Part shown: positions 1-7,764 of the stretch, one piece after another
How the letters are laid out: every line of letters begins with the position of its first letter
How positions within the stretch are numbered: the stretch's first letter is position 1
Assembly (NCBI GenBank): GCA_030753265.1
Contig: JASMCQ010000043.1
Span: 1 to 19,638, forward strand
DNA: 19,638 bases
From: Dehalococcoidia bacterium
GTDB lineage: Bacteria > Chloroflexota > Dehalococcoidia > UBA3495
Reading direction: 5' to 3'
Made by a program: the position numbers and the translations under genes
Notes under the pieces: model-generated
Told to the model about the DNA's origin: nothing
Databases searched by the model: none
What the model saw: only the letters and a program-made list of their open reading frames with translations

Positions 1-28
1 ACATTACTATGCACTATGCATTTGATCG

Positions 29-52
29 GTTGCTGTCAATGTTGCTGTCAAA
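29..52. repeat. 12-bp tandem direct repeat
   Basis: Two back-to-back 12-base units, GTTGCTGTCAAT and GTTGCTGTCAAA, differ only in the last base. They lie about 50 bases beyond the 3' end of the minus-strand tRNA-Pro gene. That is the side where integrases usually insert, so an attachment-site relic is possible but not shown. No gene is visible in positions 1-103. Confidence 0.6.
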
Positions 53-103
53 AGGGGCACCCAGCCGAAATAAATGCGTGAAAGTTTGCAGCTAATCTGT
101 ATC

Positions 104-178
104 TGGTCGGGGCGGGCAGAATCGAACTGCCGACCTCCTGGTCCCAAACCAGGCGCCCTACCGCTGGGCCACGCCCCG
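104..178 (-). tRNA. tRNA-Pro (anticodon UGG)
   Basis: The reverse complement folds as a full cloverleaf. The acceptor stem is CGGGGCG/CGCCCCG with the C1-G72 pair typical of bacterial tRNA-Pro. The anticodon stem CCUGG/CCAGG encloses loop UUUGGGA (anticodon UGG, reading CCA and probably other Pro codons). The T arm is GGCAG-UUCGAUU-CUGCC, followed by discriminator A and an encoded CCA. Length is 75 bases. No promoter is obvious directly upstream, so it may be co-transcribed with tRNA-Arg 134 bases upstream on the same strand. Confidence 0.95.
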
Positions 179-223
179 CCGTCTCCGCCGCCGCGCCAAA
201 GGCTCTTCCCTGCCAGTGGGAAT

Positions 224-302
224 CCCCCATTTCATCCCGCTTTACCAAAAGGGGATTGGAGGGCTGTTTCTCCCCCCTTTCGTAAAGGGGGGTTGGGGGG
301 AT
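224..302. repeat. C/G-rich palindromic repeat between two tRNA genes
   Basis: A perfect hairpin CCCCCCTTT-CGT-AAAGGGGGG (272-292) is followed by TTGGGGGGATT. A degenerate copy of the same pattern (CCgCTTTacc-AAAAGGGG-attGGaGGG) sits just before it, at about 224-268. This resembles the dispersed 'CCCCCTTT...AAAGGGGG' repeats of many environmental bacteria, which give spurious PPFRKGG-like peptides when translated. It fills most of the spacer between the two tRNA genes. Confidence 0.6.
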
Positions 303-312
303 TTCCCGCCGA

Positions 313-387
313 TGGTACCCCCGGAGAGGGTCGAACTCTCGTCTCTGGCTCCGGAGGCCAGCACTCTATCCACTGAGCTACGGGGGC
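313..387 (-). tRNA. tRNA-Arg (anticodon CCG)
   Basis: The reverse complement begins GCCCCCG-UAGCUCAGUGGAUAGAG. The anticodon stem CUGGC/GCCAG encloses loop CUCCGGA (anticodon CCG, codon CGG). The T arm is GAGAG-UUCGACC-CUCUC, the 3' acceptor strand CGGGGGU, then A and an encoded CCA. The terminal 1-72 pair reads as G-U; the rest of the acceptor stem is perfect. Length is 75 bases. Confidence 0.94.
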
Positions 388-400
388 TTGCAACAGGAAA

Positions 401-429
401 AGAATATCACGCTTGGGTCGGGGCAACAA
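401..429 (-). promoter_or_regulatory. Candidate promoter for tRNA-Arg
   Basis: On the minus strand TTGTTG (424-429) and TATTCT (401-406) are separated by exactly 17 bases. The -10 box lies 13 bases before the first tRNA base, which would give a very short leader. The matches to the sigma-70 consensus are only moderate (3/6 and 4/6), but spacing and position fit a tRNA promoter. Confidence 0.45.
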
Positions 430-578
430 GGCTGCGGGCGCCAGGACCCCAAGGCCGCCACGCTGGACAAACTCCACAGGCGGTACTAGACTGCATGGTG
501 CCAAGCACCGGCCTTAGCTCGCCCGGCCGTGACGCCCGGCGGCGGAAGGCGAATCCACGGCACCGAGAGGTGACCCCC

Positions 579-1631
579 ATGCCAACTTTCACTCCCGAAT
601 ATCTGCATAAGGTGGCCGTTCACATATACCGGGCCAAGGGCACCCCGGACCACGAGGCGGAGATTGTCGCCACCCACCAGATCAAGGCCAACCTGACCGG
701 CCACGACTCCCACGGCGTCATCCACGTCCCCGAGTACGTGGACCGGATCGACAAGGGCCACATCGTGCCCGGCGCCCCCTTCGTGGTGGAGCGGGAAGCG
801 CCCTGCACCGCGGTTATCAACGGCAACTGGGGCTTCGGTTTCGTGGTCACCGAGCGGGCCATGCAGATGGCCATCGACAAGGCCAAGACCCACGGCGTCG
901 CCGCCATCACCATCCACTACCAGAGCCACATCGGCCGGCTGGGTGACTATCCCACCATGGCCGCCCAGCAAGGAATGATCGGCATGATCACCGCGGACTC
1001 GGGCGCCGGCCCCAAGGCGGTAGCGCCCTTCGGCGGCCGGGCCCGGCGCCTGGGGACCAACCCCATCTGCTTCGGCATGCCCAGCGACCTGGAGGGCCAG
1101 GTGCTGCTGGACATGGCCACCTGCGCGGTGGCCGCGGGCAAGATCAGCCTGGCCCGCAACCGTAAGGAACAGGTGCCGCTGGGATGGATAGTGGATAAGG
1201 ACGGAAACTCAACCACCGATCCCAACGACTACTACGCCGGCGGCGCCATTTTGCCGGTGGGCGCCGACCAGGGACACAAGGGCTACGGCCTCGGCTTCAT
1301 GGTAGAGGTATTTTCCGGGCTGTTGACCGGGTTGGGGTACGGCATCGACCCCAAGGCCAAGCACAACGACGGCTGTTTCATCGCGGTTTTCAACGTGGAC
1401 CACTTCAGGCCGCTGGCCGAGTTCAAGAAAGAGGTGGCGGAGTTCGCCAAATTCGTCAAGTCCGCGCCGCCCGCCGCCGGGTTCAGCGAGGTGCTCTACC
1501 CAGGAGAGATCGAATACCTCAACGAGCAACGGCGGCGTAAAGAGGGTATCTTCGTGGAAGAGAAGACCTGGCAAGAGATCACCGACCTGATGAAAGAGTT
1601 GAAAGTGGAAGACGCCGTCGGACGTCCGTGA
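579..1631 (+). CDS. Ldh2-family malate/L-lactate (2-oxoacid) dehydrogenase
   Basis: This 350-residue cytosolic oxidoreductase belongs to the malate/L-lactate dehydrogenase family (Ldh_2; YiaK, YlbC/AllD and ComC relatives), which has its own NAD(P)-binding fold distinct from classical LDH. The sequence shows the signature GHDSHGV with the conserved Ser44-His45, then INGNWGFGFVV, GTNPICFGMP and the C-terminal HKGYGLGF segment. The length is normal for the family. The ATG at 579 is chosen because the frame upstream runs through the tRNA-Arg gene, and GAGAGGTGA (565-573) is a fitting ribosome binding site. The family reduces or oxidises varied 2-oxo/2-hydroxy acids (malate, lactate, ureidoglycolate, diketogulonate), so the substrate cannot be stated. 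It stands alone, between a divergent tRNA unit and rpsO. Confidence 0.88.
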   Translation: MPTFTPEYLHKVAVHIYRAKGTPDHEAEIVATHQIKANLTGHDSHGVIHVPEYVDRIDKGHIVPGAPFVVEREAPCTAVINGNWGFGFVVTERAMQMAIDKAKTHGVAAITIHYQSHIGRLGDYPTMAAQQGMIGMITADSGAGPKAVAPFGGRARRLGTNPICFGMPSDLEGQVLLDMATCAVAAGKISLARNRKEQVPLGWIVDKDGNSTTDPNDYYAGGAILPVGADQGHKGYGLGFMVEVFSGLLTGLGYGIDPKAKHNDGCFIAVFNVDHFRPLAEFKKEVAEFAKFVKSAPPAAGFSEVLYPGEIEYLNEQRRRKEGIFVEEKTWQEITDLMKELKVEDAVGRP

Positions 1632-1716
1632 GCGAAGCGGATGAACCGAGCAGCGGCATCCGGCCCTGGCCAGCCCCTTACTGACCGCCGGCGCCCGGTT
1701 TTGCCGAGCCAACGCG

Positions 1717-1745
1717 TTGTGTTGCGAAAATCGCTATGCTATAAT
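1717..1745 (+). promoter_or_regulatory. Extended -10 promoter for rpsO-pnp
   Basis: TTGTGT (1717-1722) is followed after 17 bases by a perfect TATAAT (1740-1745). The -10 box is preceded by TGC, giving an extended -10 motif that offsets the weak -35. Transcription would start near 1752, leaving a leader of about 35 bases before the rpsO ATG. Confidence 0.7.
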
Positions 1746-1786
1746 CGCATGGATAATAAGAGAGGATAGAGAGCAACACACAACAC

Positions 1787-2053
1787 ATGCTAGACGGCGA
1801 AACCAGAGCACAGATAACCACGGAGTATCGCCTCCACAATAAGGACACCGGCTCGACTGAACTTCAGATAGCCATACTGACCGAGCGGATCAAGCAGCTA
1901 ACCGGTCACCTGCGGGTCCATAAAAAGGACGTCCACTCCCGCCGCGGGTTGGTTGGCATGGTGTCCCAGCGCCGGAGTCTCTTGAACTACCTCACCAAAG
2001 AGGATGTGGGCCGTTACCAAGCGTTGATCGCCCGGCTAGGACTGCGCCGCTAA
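1787..2053 (+). CDS. rpsO: 30S ribosomal protein S15
   Basis: S15 binds the central domain of 16S rRNA early in small-subunit assembly and takes part in an inter-subunit bridge. The protein has 88 residues, the standard length, and carries the family hallmarks [19 protein letters not shown] near residues 17-35, the [11 protein letters not shown] segment and the C-terminal basic [12 protein letters not shown]. Purine-rich AGAGAGG lies rather far upstream of the ATG, with only GAGAG nearer, so the ribosome binding site is weak or unusual. It precedes pnp by 94 bases, the classic rpsO-pnp pairing, with a hairpin between them. Confidence 0.97.
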   Translation: MLDGETRAQITTEYRLHNKDTGSTELQIAILTERIKQLTGHLRVHKKDVHSRRGLVGMVSQRRSLLNYLTKEDVGRYQALIARLGLRR

Positions 2054-2069
2054 CCTCGCGCACCTTCCG

Positions 2070-2094
2070 CAACACCCTCCCCTGGGTGTTGTTT
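2070..2094 (+). terminator. Hairpin between rpsO and pnp
   Basis: An 8-bp perfect stem CAACACCC (2070-2077) / GGGTGTTG (2084-2091) encloses loop TCCCCT and is followed only by TTT and then C. It could be a leaky terminator or an RNA-processing site of the kind that separates S15 from PNPase messages in other bacteria. The U-tract is too short for a confident strong terminator. Confidence 0.5.
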
Positions 2095-2147
2095 CACGTC
2101 TGGCACGCACTTCAATTCTATTTAGAGAGGCCTATTAAGGTATTGCT

Positions 2148-4415
2148 ATGCCCATAATTGTTGAACGAACTATTGGACAAGACAAGATAACCTTGGAAAC
2201 CGGCAGGCTGGCCCTGCAAGCCCACGGATCGATCCTCATAACCCAAGGAGAAACCGTCGTCCTGGCAACCGCGGTAATGTCGGACAAGCCCCGAGCGGCG
2301 GACATCGACTTCCTGCCCTTAACCGTGGATTACGAAGAAAGGCTCTATTCCGCGGGAAAGATACCCGGCAGCTTCTTCCGGCGCGAGGGACGGCCGGGCC
2401 AGGAAGCCACCCTCGCCGCGCGGCTCACCGACCGGTCCATTCGCCCCCTCTTCCCCAAGAGCCTGCACAACGACATCCAGATAACCATAACGGTCCTATC
2501 GGCGGACCAGGAGCACCCCCCAGAGCTTCTGGGCATGATCGGCGCCTCCGCCGCCCTATCCATGTCCCAGATTCCCTTCGCGGGACCCATCGGCGCCGCC
2601 CGCGTTTCCTACAAAGACGGGGAGTTCACGGTACACCCCACCTTCCAGCAGATCGCGGAGAGCCAGCTCAACCTGGTGGTGGCCAGCACTTCCGATGCCA
2701 TTATGATGGTGGAATCGGGCTCCGACGAGGTATCGGAGGAAGTGGTCCTGGAGGGGATCCAGCGCGCCCACGCGGCAAACCTGTTGGCCATCGACCTGAT
2801 CGAGGAGCTGACCAACCAGGCCGGCAAGCCCAAAGCCGAGGTCCACGACGATACCGAGGAAGCCGAGGCGATTGACCGGCAGATCAAGGGTATTCTGGAC
2901 GGTCGTCTGGCGGCCCTGCTGGACGAAAACACCGACAAAGTAGTCCGCGAAGAAGGCGAGTCCCGGCTCAAGCAAGAGGTTGTTGATCAACTGGCCGAAC
3001 AGTACGCACCGAGCGAGATCAGCGCGGGCTTCAAGAACGTGCTGAAGGAAGTGGTCCGCGGGCGGGTGCTGGAGCACGGCATCCGGCCCGACGGGCGCGG
3101 CCTTACTGAAATACGGCCGATCTCTTGCGAGGTGGGCGTCTTGCCCCGCACCCACGGTTCCGGCCTCTTCACCCGGGGCCTCACCCAGATTCTGTCCACG
3201 GCTACGCTGGGGTCAATGAGCATGACCCAAAAGCTGGACTCCGTGGGCCCGGACGGCACCAAGCGGTTCATGCACCACTACAACTTCCCCTCGTTCTCCA
3301 CCGGGGAGGCCCGGCGCGTGGGCTCTCCGAGCCGCCGCGATATCGGACATGGCGCCCTGGCGGAGCGGGCCATCCTGCCGGCGCTGCCCAATGAGGAGGA
3401 GTTCCCCTACGCCATCCGAGTCGTCTCGGAGGCCATCAGTTCCAACGGCAGCACCTCCATGGGCAGCGTCTGCGGCACCACACTGGCGCTCTTGGACGCC
3501 GGGGTGCCGATGAAGAAGAACGTCGCCGGCATTGCGATGGGGCTGATTACCGGAGAGGACGGCAAGTTCGCCGTCTTAAGCGACATTCAGGGGGTTGAAG
3601 ACTTCCTCGGGGACATGGACTTCAAAGTCGCCGGGACCGCCGACGGCATCAACGCCCTGCAGATGGACATTAAACTCAAGGGATTGAACGAAGACATCCT
3701 GCGCCAGGCACTGGAGCAGGCCCGGATTGGCCGGCTGCACATCCTAGCGAAGATGAACGAGGTCATCTCCGAGCCCCGCAGCCAGATGAGCCCGTATGCC
3801 CCCAAGATGATGCGGCTCAAGATTCCCGTGGAAAAGATCGGCGCCCTCATCGGCCCCGGCGGGCGGATCATCCGGGCCATCATCGAAGAAACCGGGACCT
3901 CCATCGACGTGCAAGACGACGGCAGCGTCACCATCGGCGGTGTCGACGCCGCCATGATGGACCGGGCTCGCTCCAAGGTGGACAGCCTCACCCGGGAGTT
4001 GGCGGTGGGGGATATATTCACCGGCCACGTAACCCGGCTCACCAGCTTCGGCGCCTTCGTGGAACTGGTCCCCGGCCGGGAAGGGCTGGTCCGTTCCGGC
4101 GAGATGGGCGACATGGAAGAAGAGATCAAAGTGGGACAGGAAATTACCGTCATGCTTCAGGAGATCGACTTCCAGGGACGGCTGAACCTGTCGCGCCGCG
4201 CCCTGTTCGGCGGTGAAGAAGGTGGGGAATCCGGGCCCCGTCCCGACTCCCGCCCCCCTTCCTTTGACCGTGACCGAGGCCGGGGACGCCCGGGTGGCGG
4301 GTTCGGCGGTGGCCGCGGCGGCCCCGGCGGCGGTGGACGCCGCCCCAGCGGTCCAGGGGGTGGGCCTCGCTTCGGCGGACCCAGGCCCGGAGGGGACCGG
4401 CCCGGAAGCCGCTAG
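2148..4415 (+). CDS. pnp: Polyribonucleotide nucleotidyltransferase (PNPase)
   Basis: PNPase degrades RNA 3' to 5' by phosphorolysis and works in mRNA turnover and RNA quality control as a trimeric ring. At 755 residues it is slightly long. Domains in order: first RNase PH core (about 1-225), helical linker, second RNase PH core (about 315-550), KH (about 553-612, with IGPGGRII) and S1 (about 620-685). The catalytic core shows YNFPSFSTGEARR, the phosphate-binding SSNGSTSMGSVCG around residues 431-443 and GDMDFKVAGT near 488-497. After S1 comes a tail of about 70 residues, very rich in Gly, Arg and Pro with RGG-like spacing, probably disordered and RNA-binding. AAGG at 2137-2140 is the likely ribosome binding site. 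It is probably co-transcribed with rpsO. Confidence 0.97.
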   Translation: MPIIVERTIGQDKITLETGRLALQAHGSILITQGETVVLATAVMSDKPRAADIDFLPLTVDYEERLYSAGKIPGSFFRREGRPGQEATLAARLTDRSIRPLFPKSLHNDIQITITVLSADQEHPPELLGMIGASAALSMSQIPFAGPIGAARVSYKDGEFTVHPTFQQIAESQLNLVVASTSDAIMMVESGSDEVSEEVVLEGIQRAHAANLLAIDLIEELTNQAGKPKAEVHDDTEEAEAIDRQIKGILDGRLAALLDENTDKVVREEGESRLKQEVVDQLAEQYAPSEISAGFKNVLKEVVRGRVLEHGIRPDGRGLTEIRPISCEVGVLPRTHGSGLFTRGLTQILSTATLGSMSMTQKLDSVGPDGTKRFMHHYNFPSFSTGEARRVGSPSRRDIGHGALAERAILPALPNEEEFPYAIRVVSEAISSNGSTSMGSVCGTTLALLDAGVPMKKNVAGIAMGLITGEDGKFAVLSDIQGVEDFLGDMDFKVAGTADGINALQMDIKLKGLNEDILRQALEQARIGRLHILAKMNEVISEPRSQMSPYAPKMMRLKIPVEKIGALIGPGGRIIRAIIEETGTSIDVQDDGSVTIGGVDAAMMDRARSKVDSLTRELAVGDIFTGHVTRLTSFGAFVELVPGREGLVRSGEMGDMEEEIKVGQEITVMLQEIDFQGRLNLSRRALFGGEEGGESGPRPDSRPPSFDRDRGRGRPGGGFGGGRGGPGGGGRRPSGPGGGPRFGGPRPGGDRPGSR

Positions 4416-4860
4416 CCGGCGGCTCGATTCGGGTGGCGGCGCGTTGACCCGGTGTGCTGGCTCGTCAATGGCTCTGCACCGGCGCAATTGCGCCACATTC
4501 CCTCCCCGCGATCGTCCCCGAATGCGTCGGGTCCGGAATCCGGAGAAGCGTGAGCTGGATCCCGGCCTTCGCCGGGATGACGAACCGGGTATCGGCCAAT
4601 TACGAAACACTCAACCTAGAGGGTTGGTTCGACGAGCATCGCCTGAGGGTGGCCATACGGTCAGGCCACGGTCCGGGTTTCGTGTTCCGTCCCGGCCTCC
4701 ATCGTCCTGAGTCTCGGTACGCGAAGCATCATCGGACCCAGTTGCTTTTCCCGCCCGCTCGCCACGCCGGCGACGCGAAGAGCCAGTCCCGTCGCACCAT
4801 CCGGAATGGCGAACCGCACGACCCGGCACCGTTGATCAAGGCGTCCCCATAAGGCGGTCT
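4416..4860. other. Gene-free spacer between pnp and dapB
   Basis: I see no convincing gene here on either strand. Open frames run through it, but they start inside pnp in the wrong frame or read through the repeat at 4533-4584. No lysine riboswitch could be recognised ahead of dapB, and no U-tract terminator follows pnp. Confidence 0.6.
4533..4584 (+). repeat. Dispersed intergenic repeat with hairpin (WIPAFAGMT type)
   Basis: The stretch GGAATCCGGAGAAGCGTGAG...GGGATGACGAA is the common spacer repeat that yields the spurious peptide SWIPAFAGMT in translation. Its core is a perfect 8-bp hairpin ATCCCGGC (4559-4566) - CTTC - GCCGGGAT (4571-4578). A related, more diverged copy in the opposite orientation lies near 19262-19312. 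Confidence 0.65.
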
Positions 4861-4874
4861 CGGGTAGCCCGCCC

Positions 4875-4903
4875 TTGCTTTCCTACCGGACAATCCGTAA
4901 TAA
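4875..4903 (+). promoter_or_regulatory. Candidate promoter for the dapB-asd-dapA cluster
   Basis: TTGCTT (4875-4880) is followed after 17 bases by TAATAA (4898-4903), with TAATAT overlapping just downstream (4901-4906). This is the only AT-rich patch in the GC-rich spacer before dapB and leaves a leader of about 35-40 bases. Confidence 0.45.
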
Positions 4904-4947
4904 TATCTATTCCGTTGCCAGGCCACAGGCACCGCTAGGGGGAGAAA

Positions 4948-5736
4948 ATGGCACCCACCAGAGTCGTAGTCAACGGTGCAACCGGCAAGATGGGCGTGGA
5001 AACCGTCGCGGCGGTGAGCCAGCAGGAGGACCTGGCCCTGGTCGGCGCCGTTTGTTTCCGGGAGAGAGGCCCCAAGCTAACGTTGCCCAGCGGCGTCGAG
5101 GTGCCTCTTTCCACCAACCTGGAGCGGATGCTCGAAGACACGCGCCCCGACGTGCTGGTGGATTTCACCACTGCCGCCGCCTGCATGGAGGCCGTGCTGG
5201 TGGGCGCCGCCCATGGAACCAACCTGGTGCTGGGAGCCAGCGGCCTGACCGATGACCACCTGAAGCAACTGGACACCATGGCCGGCGACAAGAAGATCGG
5301 CATCATCGTGGCGCCCAACTTCGCCCTGGGAGCGGTGATCCTGAAGCGGCTGGCGGAGCAGGCGGCCCCTTACTTCGACTACGTTGACATCGTGGAAGCC
5401 CACCACGAAACAAAAATCGACGCTCCTTCGGGCTTCGCCGTGGCCCTGGCCAAGAGCCTCGGCGACCAGAAGCAGTTCACCCGCAACTACCCTGAAAAGG
5501 AGAACCTGCCCAACACCCGGGGCGGCGAGTACAACGGAGTCACCGTCCACAGCATCCGCCTGCCGGGACGCAACGCCCACAACGAGGTCATTTTTGGCGC
5601 CGCCGGGCAGACCGTGTCCATCCGCCACGACGCTCTGGGCCGCGACTGTTACATGCCCGGCGTGCTGCGTTGCATTCGCGAAGTTGTGAAGCAGCCAGGT
5701 CTTGTGATAGGCTTGGAAAAAATCCTGGGCCTGTAG
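4948..5736 (+). CDS. dapB: 4-hydroxy-tetrahydrodipicolinate reductase
   Basis: DapB reduces hydroxy-tetrahydrodipicolinate (the DapA product) to tetrahydrodipicolinate with NAD(P)H, in the diaminopimelate/lysine pathway in the cytosol. The 262 residues are standard. The N-terminal Rossmann motif is NGATGKMG (9-16), and the hallmark EAHHETKIDAPSGFA contains catalytic His152/His153 and Lys156. AGGGGGAG (4937-4944) just before the ATG is the ribosome binding site, with short spacing. It is the first gene of a tight same-strand set with asd (23-base gap) and dapA. The stop codon lies in the first unit of a tandem direct repeat that continues into the asd leader. Confidence 0.96.
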   Translation: MAPTRVVVNGATGKMGVETVAAVSQQEDLALVGAVCFRERGPKLTLPSGVEVPLSTNLERMLEDTRPDVLVDFTTAAACMEAVLVGAAHGTNLVLGASGLTDDHLKQLDTMAGDKKIGIIVAPNFALGAVILKRLAEQAAPYFDYVDIVEAHHETKIDAPSGFAVALAKSLGDQKQFTRNYPEKENLPNTRGGEYNGVTVHSIRLPGRNAHNEVIFGAAGQTVSIRHDALGRDCYMPGVLRCIREVVKQPGLVIGLEKILGL

Positions 5737-5754
5737 AATTTTCCTGTAGAATTT
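5730..5754. repeat. 12-bp tandem duplication at the dapB-asd junction
   Basis: CCTGTAGAATTT occurs at 5730-5741 and again at 5743-5754, one T apart, giving a 13-base period. The first copy includes the end and TAG stop of dapB; the second fills the short spacer just before the asd GTG start. Confidence 0.8.
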
Positions 5755-5759
5755 ACACC

Positions 5760-6803
5760 GTGAAAGACCTTACCATAGCAGTGGTTGGCGCCACCGGCGC
5801 GGTGGGTACCGAGTTCCTCCGCATCGTGGAACAACGCCATCCCCAGATGCCCAATATCAAGGCCCTGGCCTCCAGCCGTTCGGCGGGCAAACGGCTGACT
5901 GTTGGCGGCCATGAACTGGTGGTTGAGGAAACCACCGAGGACTCCTTTGCCGGGGTGGATATCGCCTTTATCTCGGTCGACGGCGATCTCAGCCGGCGCC
6001 TGGGCCCCGTGGCCGTCGCCGCCGGGGCCGTGGTCATCGATGACAGCTCGGCCTTCCGGATGCAGGAGGACGTGCCCCTAGTGGTGCCTGAGGTCAACGG
6101 CGCCGACGGGGAGTGGCACCGGGGCATCATCTCCATACCGAACTGCTCCACGACCCCTCTGGCGATGGTGGCCCATCCCCTCCACCGGGTGAACCCCATA
6201 GTGAGGATCGTCGCCGACACCTACCAATCGGTTTCGGGGGCGGGCAGCGCGCCCATGGCGGAACTGCGGGAGCAGAGCCGGGACGTGCTGGAGGGCAAGA
6301 AGGCCCAACCCCAGGCCATAACCCATCAGATCGCCTTCAATGTGATCCCACACATCGACCGTTTCCTCGACGACGGCTACACCTATGAGGAACTGAAGAT
6401 GGTGCTGGAGACCCGCAAGATCATGCACGCTCCGGACATCCGGCTTTCCGCCACCTGCGTGCGGGTGCCGGTGTACGTCTCCCACAGCGCGGCGGTCCAC
6501 ATCGAGTTCGAGCGTCCCTTCTCCCCGGAGGAGGCGAGGGAACTCCTGGCCGCCATGCCGGGGGTGACGGTGCTCGACGACCCCGACCGGAGCAGCTACC
6601 CGATGCCCTGGGACGTGGCGGGCACCGACGATGTCTTCGTGGGGCGGATCCGGCGGGACTCTTCCCACCCCAACGGCCTCGCCATGTGGATCGTGTCCGA
6701 CAACCTCCGCAAAGGAGCGGCGCTCAATTCCATCCAGATCGCCGAGGAGCTGGTGCTCCGTGGCTGCCTCGGGCCCCGGCGCAAGAGCGGCGTCACGAGC
6801 TAG
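5760..6803 (+). CDS. asd: Aspartate-semialdehyde dehydrogenase
   Basis: Asd reduces aspartyl phosphate to aspartate semialdehyde with NADPH, at the branch point to lysine, threonine and methionine. I choose the GTG at 5760, giving 347 residues that begin VKDLTIAVVGATGAVG as family members do. An ATG at 5670 would overlap dapB by 67 bases and add 30 unrelated residues. Visible motifs are the NADP-binding GATGAVG, the catalytic Cys129 in SIPNCSTTPL, SVSGAGSAPM, and RVPVYVSHSAAVHIEFE with the likely acid/base His242. The leader has no clear Shine-Dalgarno sequence, so translation may depend on coupling to dapB, 23 bases upstream. Confidence 0.95.
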   Translation: MKDLTIAVVGATGAVGTEFLRIVEQRHPQMPNIKALASSRSAGKRLTVGGHELVVEETTEDSFAGVDIAFISVDGDLSRRLGPVAVAAGAVVIDDSSAFRMQEDVPLVVPEVNGADGEWHRGIISIPNCSTTPLAMVAHPLHRVNPIVRIVADTYQSVSGAGSAPMAELREQSRDVLEGKKAQPQAITHQIAFNVIPHIDRFLDDGYTYEELKMVLETRKIMHAPDIRLSATCVRVPVYVSHSAAVHIEFERPFSPEEARELLAAMPGVTVLDDPDRSSYPMPWDVAGTDDVFVGRIRRDSSHPNGLAMWIVSDNLRKGAALNSIQIAEELVLRGCLGPRRKSGVTS

Positions 6804-6867
6804 GAGGGGGACCGGCCGCCGCAGACAGGTGGCGGACGTTGACACCTGACCCTTTAGGAGGGCCGAC

Positions 6868-7764
6868 ATGAAAGAGATAGGCAGGCTCATCACCGCTATG
6901 GTAACCCCGTTCGATGAAGAGGGGCGGGTAGACTACGAGCAGGCCAAGCGGCTGGCCAAGGCCCTGCTGGACTCTGGCAGCGACGGCGTGATCTTGTCCG
7001 GCACCACGGGAGAATCGCCCACCCTCAGCACCGAAGAGAAGCTCCGGCTCTTCTCCGAGGTGAAGGCCGCCATCGGCGACCGGGGCGCGATCCTGGCCGG
7101 TACCGGCTCCTACAACACCGCCGAGAGCATCGAGCTGAGCAAAGAGGCGGAACAGACGGGCGTGGACGGCCTCCTGCTGGTGGTGCCCTACTACAACAAG
7201 CCTCCGCAAGAGGGGTTGTACCAGCACTTCAAGGCGATCTCCTCGAGCGTGAACCTGCCCTGCATGCTCTACAACGTGACCAGCCGCACCAGCCTGAACA
7301 TGACCGACGAGACCACGATCCGCCTGAGCGAGATCGACAACATCGTGGGCATCAAAGAGGCGGGGAGCGACCTAGACCAGATATCCCGCATCATCGATGG
7401 AGCCAAGCCGGGGTTTCTGCTGTGGAGCGGCAACGACAACGAGACCTTCCCCATCATGGCCGTGGGCGGGTACGGCGTAGTCAGTGTCGTCTCTCACCTG
7501 GTGGGCAGCCAGATCAGGCATATGATGGGCCTGCTGATGGACGGAGACGTGGAGGGCGCCGCGGCGGAGCATCGCCGGCTCCTCCCCCTGTTCAAGGCGA
7601 TGTTCGTGGTGTCCAACCCCATCCCCCTCAAGTACTCCCTGAATCAGATGGGGTTCAACGTGGGCAATCCCCGGCTGCCGATGGTGCCGCTGGACGCCAA
7701 TTCGGCCGCCAAGCTGGACAAAGTGCTGCAGCGGTACGAAATGGACCTGCCCGTACCGGCCTGA
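6868..7764 (+). CDS. dapA: 4-hydroxy-tetrahydrodipicolinate synthase
   Basis: DapA condenses pyruvate with aspartate semialdehyde, the first committed step to diaminopimelate and lysine. The 298-residue TIM-barrel aldolase shows SGTTGESPTLS (phosphate/ketoacid loop), PYYNKPPQEG, catalytic Tyr135 in LYNVTSRT and the Schiff-base Lys163 in GIKEAGSD. TAGGAGGG six bases before the ATG is a strong ribosome binding site. It lies 64 bases after asd on the same strand, so dapB-asd-dapA is probably one operon supplying consecutive steps. It could in principle be another N-acetylneuraminate-lyase superfamily aldolase, but motifs and context favour DapA. Confidence 0.95.
   Translation: MKEIGRLITAMVTPFDEEGRVDYEQAKRLAKALLDSGSDGVILSGTTGESPTLSTEEKLRLFSEVKAAIGDRGAILAGTGSYNTAESIELSKEAEQTGVDGLLLVVPYYNKPPQEGLYQHFKAISSSVNLPCMLYNVTSRTSLNMTDETTIRLSEIDNIVGIKEAGSDLDQISRIIDGAKPGFLLWSGNDNETFPIMAVGGYGVVSVVSHLVGSQIRHMMGLLMDGDVEGAAAEHRRLLPLFKAMFVVSNPIPLKYSLNQMGFNVGNPRLPMVPLDANSAAKLDKVLQRYEMDLPVPA

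Noticed and set aside
48..504. Open frames giving peptides such as WDQEVGSSILPAPTR and APVAQWIECWPPEPETR.
   Set aside because: These are the well-known spurious translations of tRNA genes, here tRNA-Pro and tRNA-Arg.
3744..4610. A 288-codon minus-strand open frame across the pnp 3' end.
   Set aside because: High GC leaves long antisense frames open; the sense frame is clearly PNPase and the antisense protein has no recognisable motif.
4213..4710. A 165-codon open frame overlapping the end of pnp and the spacer.
   Set aside because: It is a shifted reading of the Gly/Arg-rich pnp tail, lacks a ribosome binding site and has simple Ala/Pro/Gly composition.
4700..4947. A possible lysine riboswitch ahead of dapB.
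   Set aside because: I could not find the conserved L-box core elements or a terminator/antiterminator arrangement.
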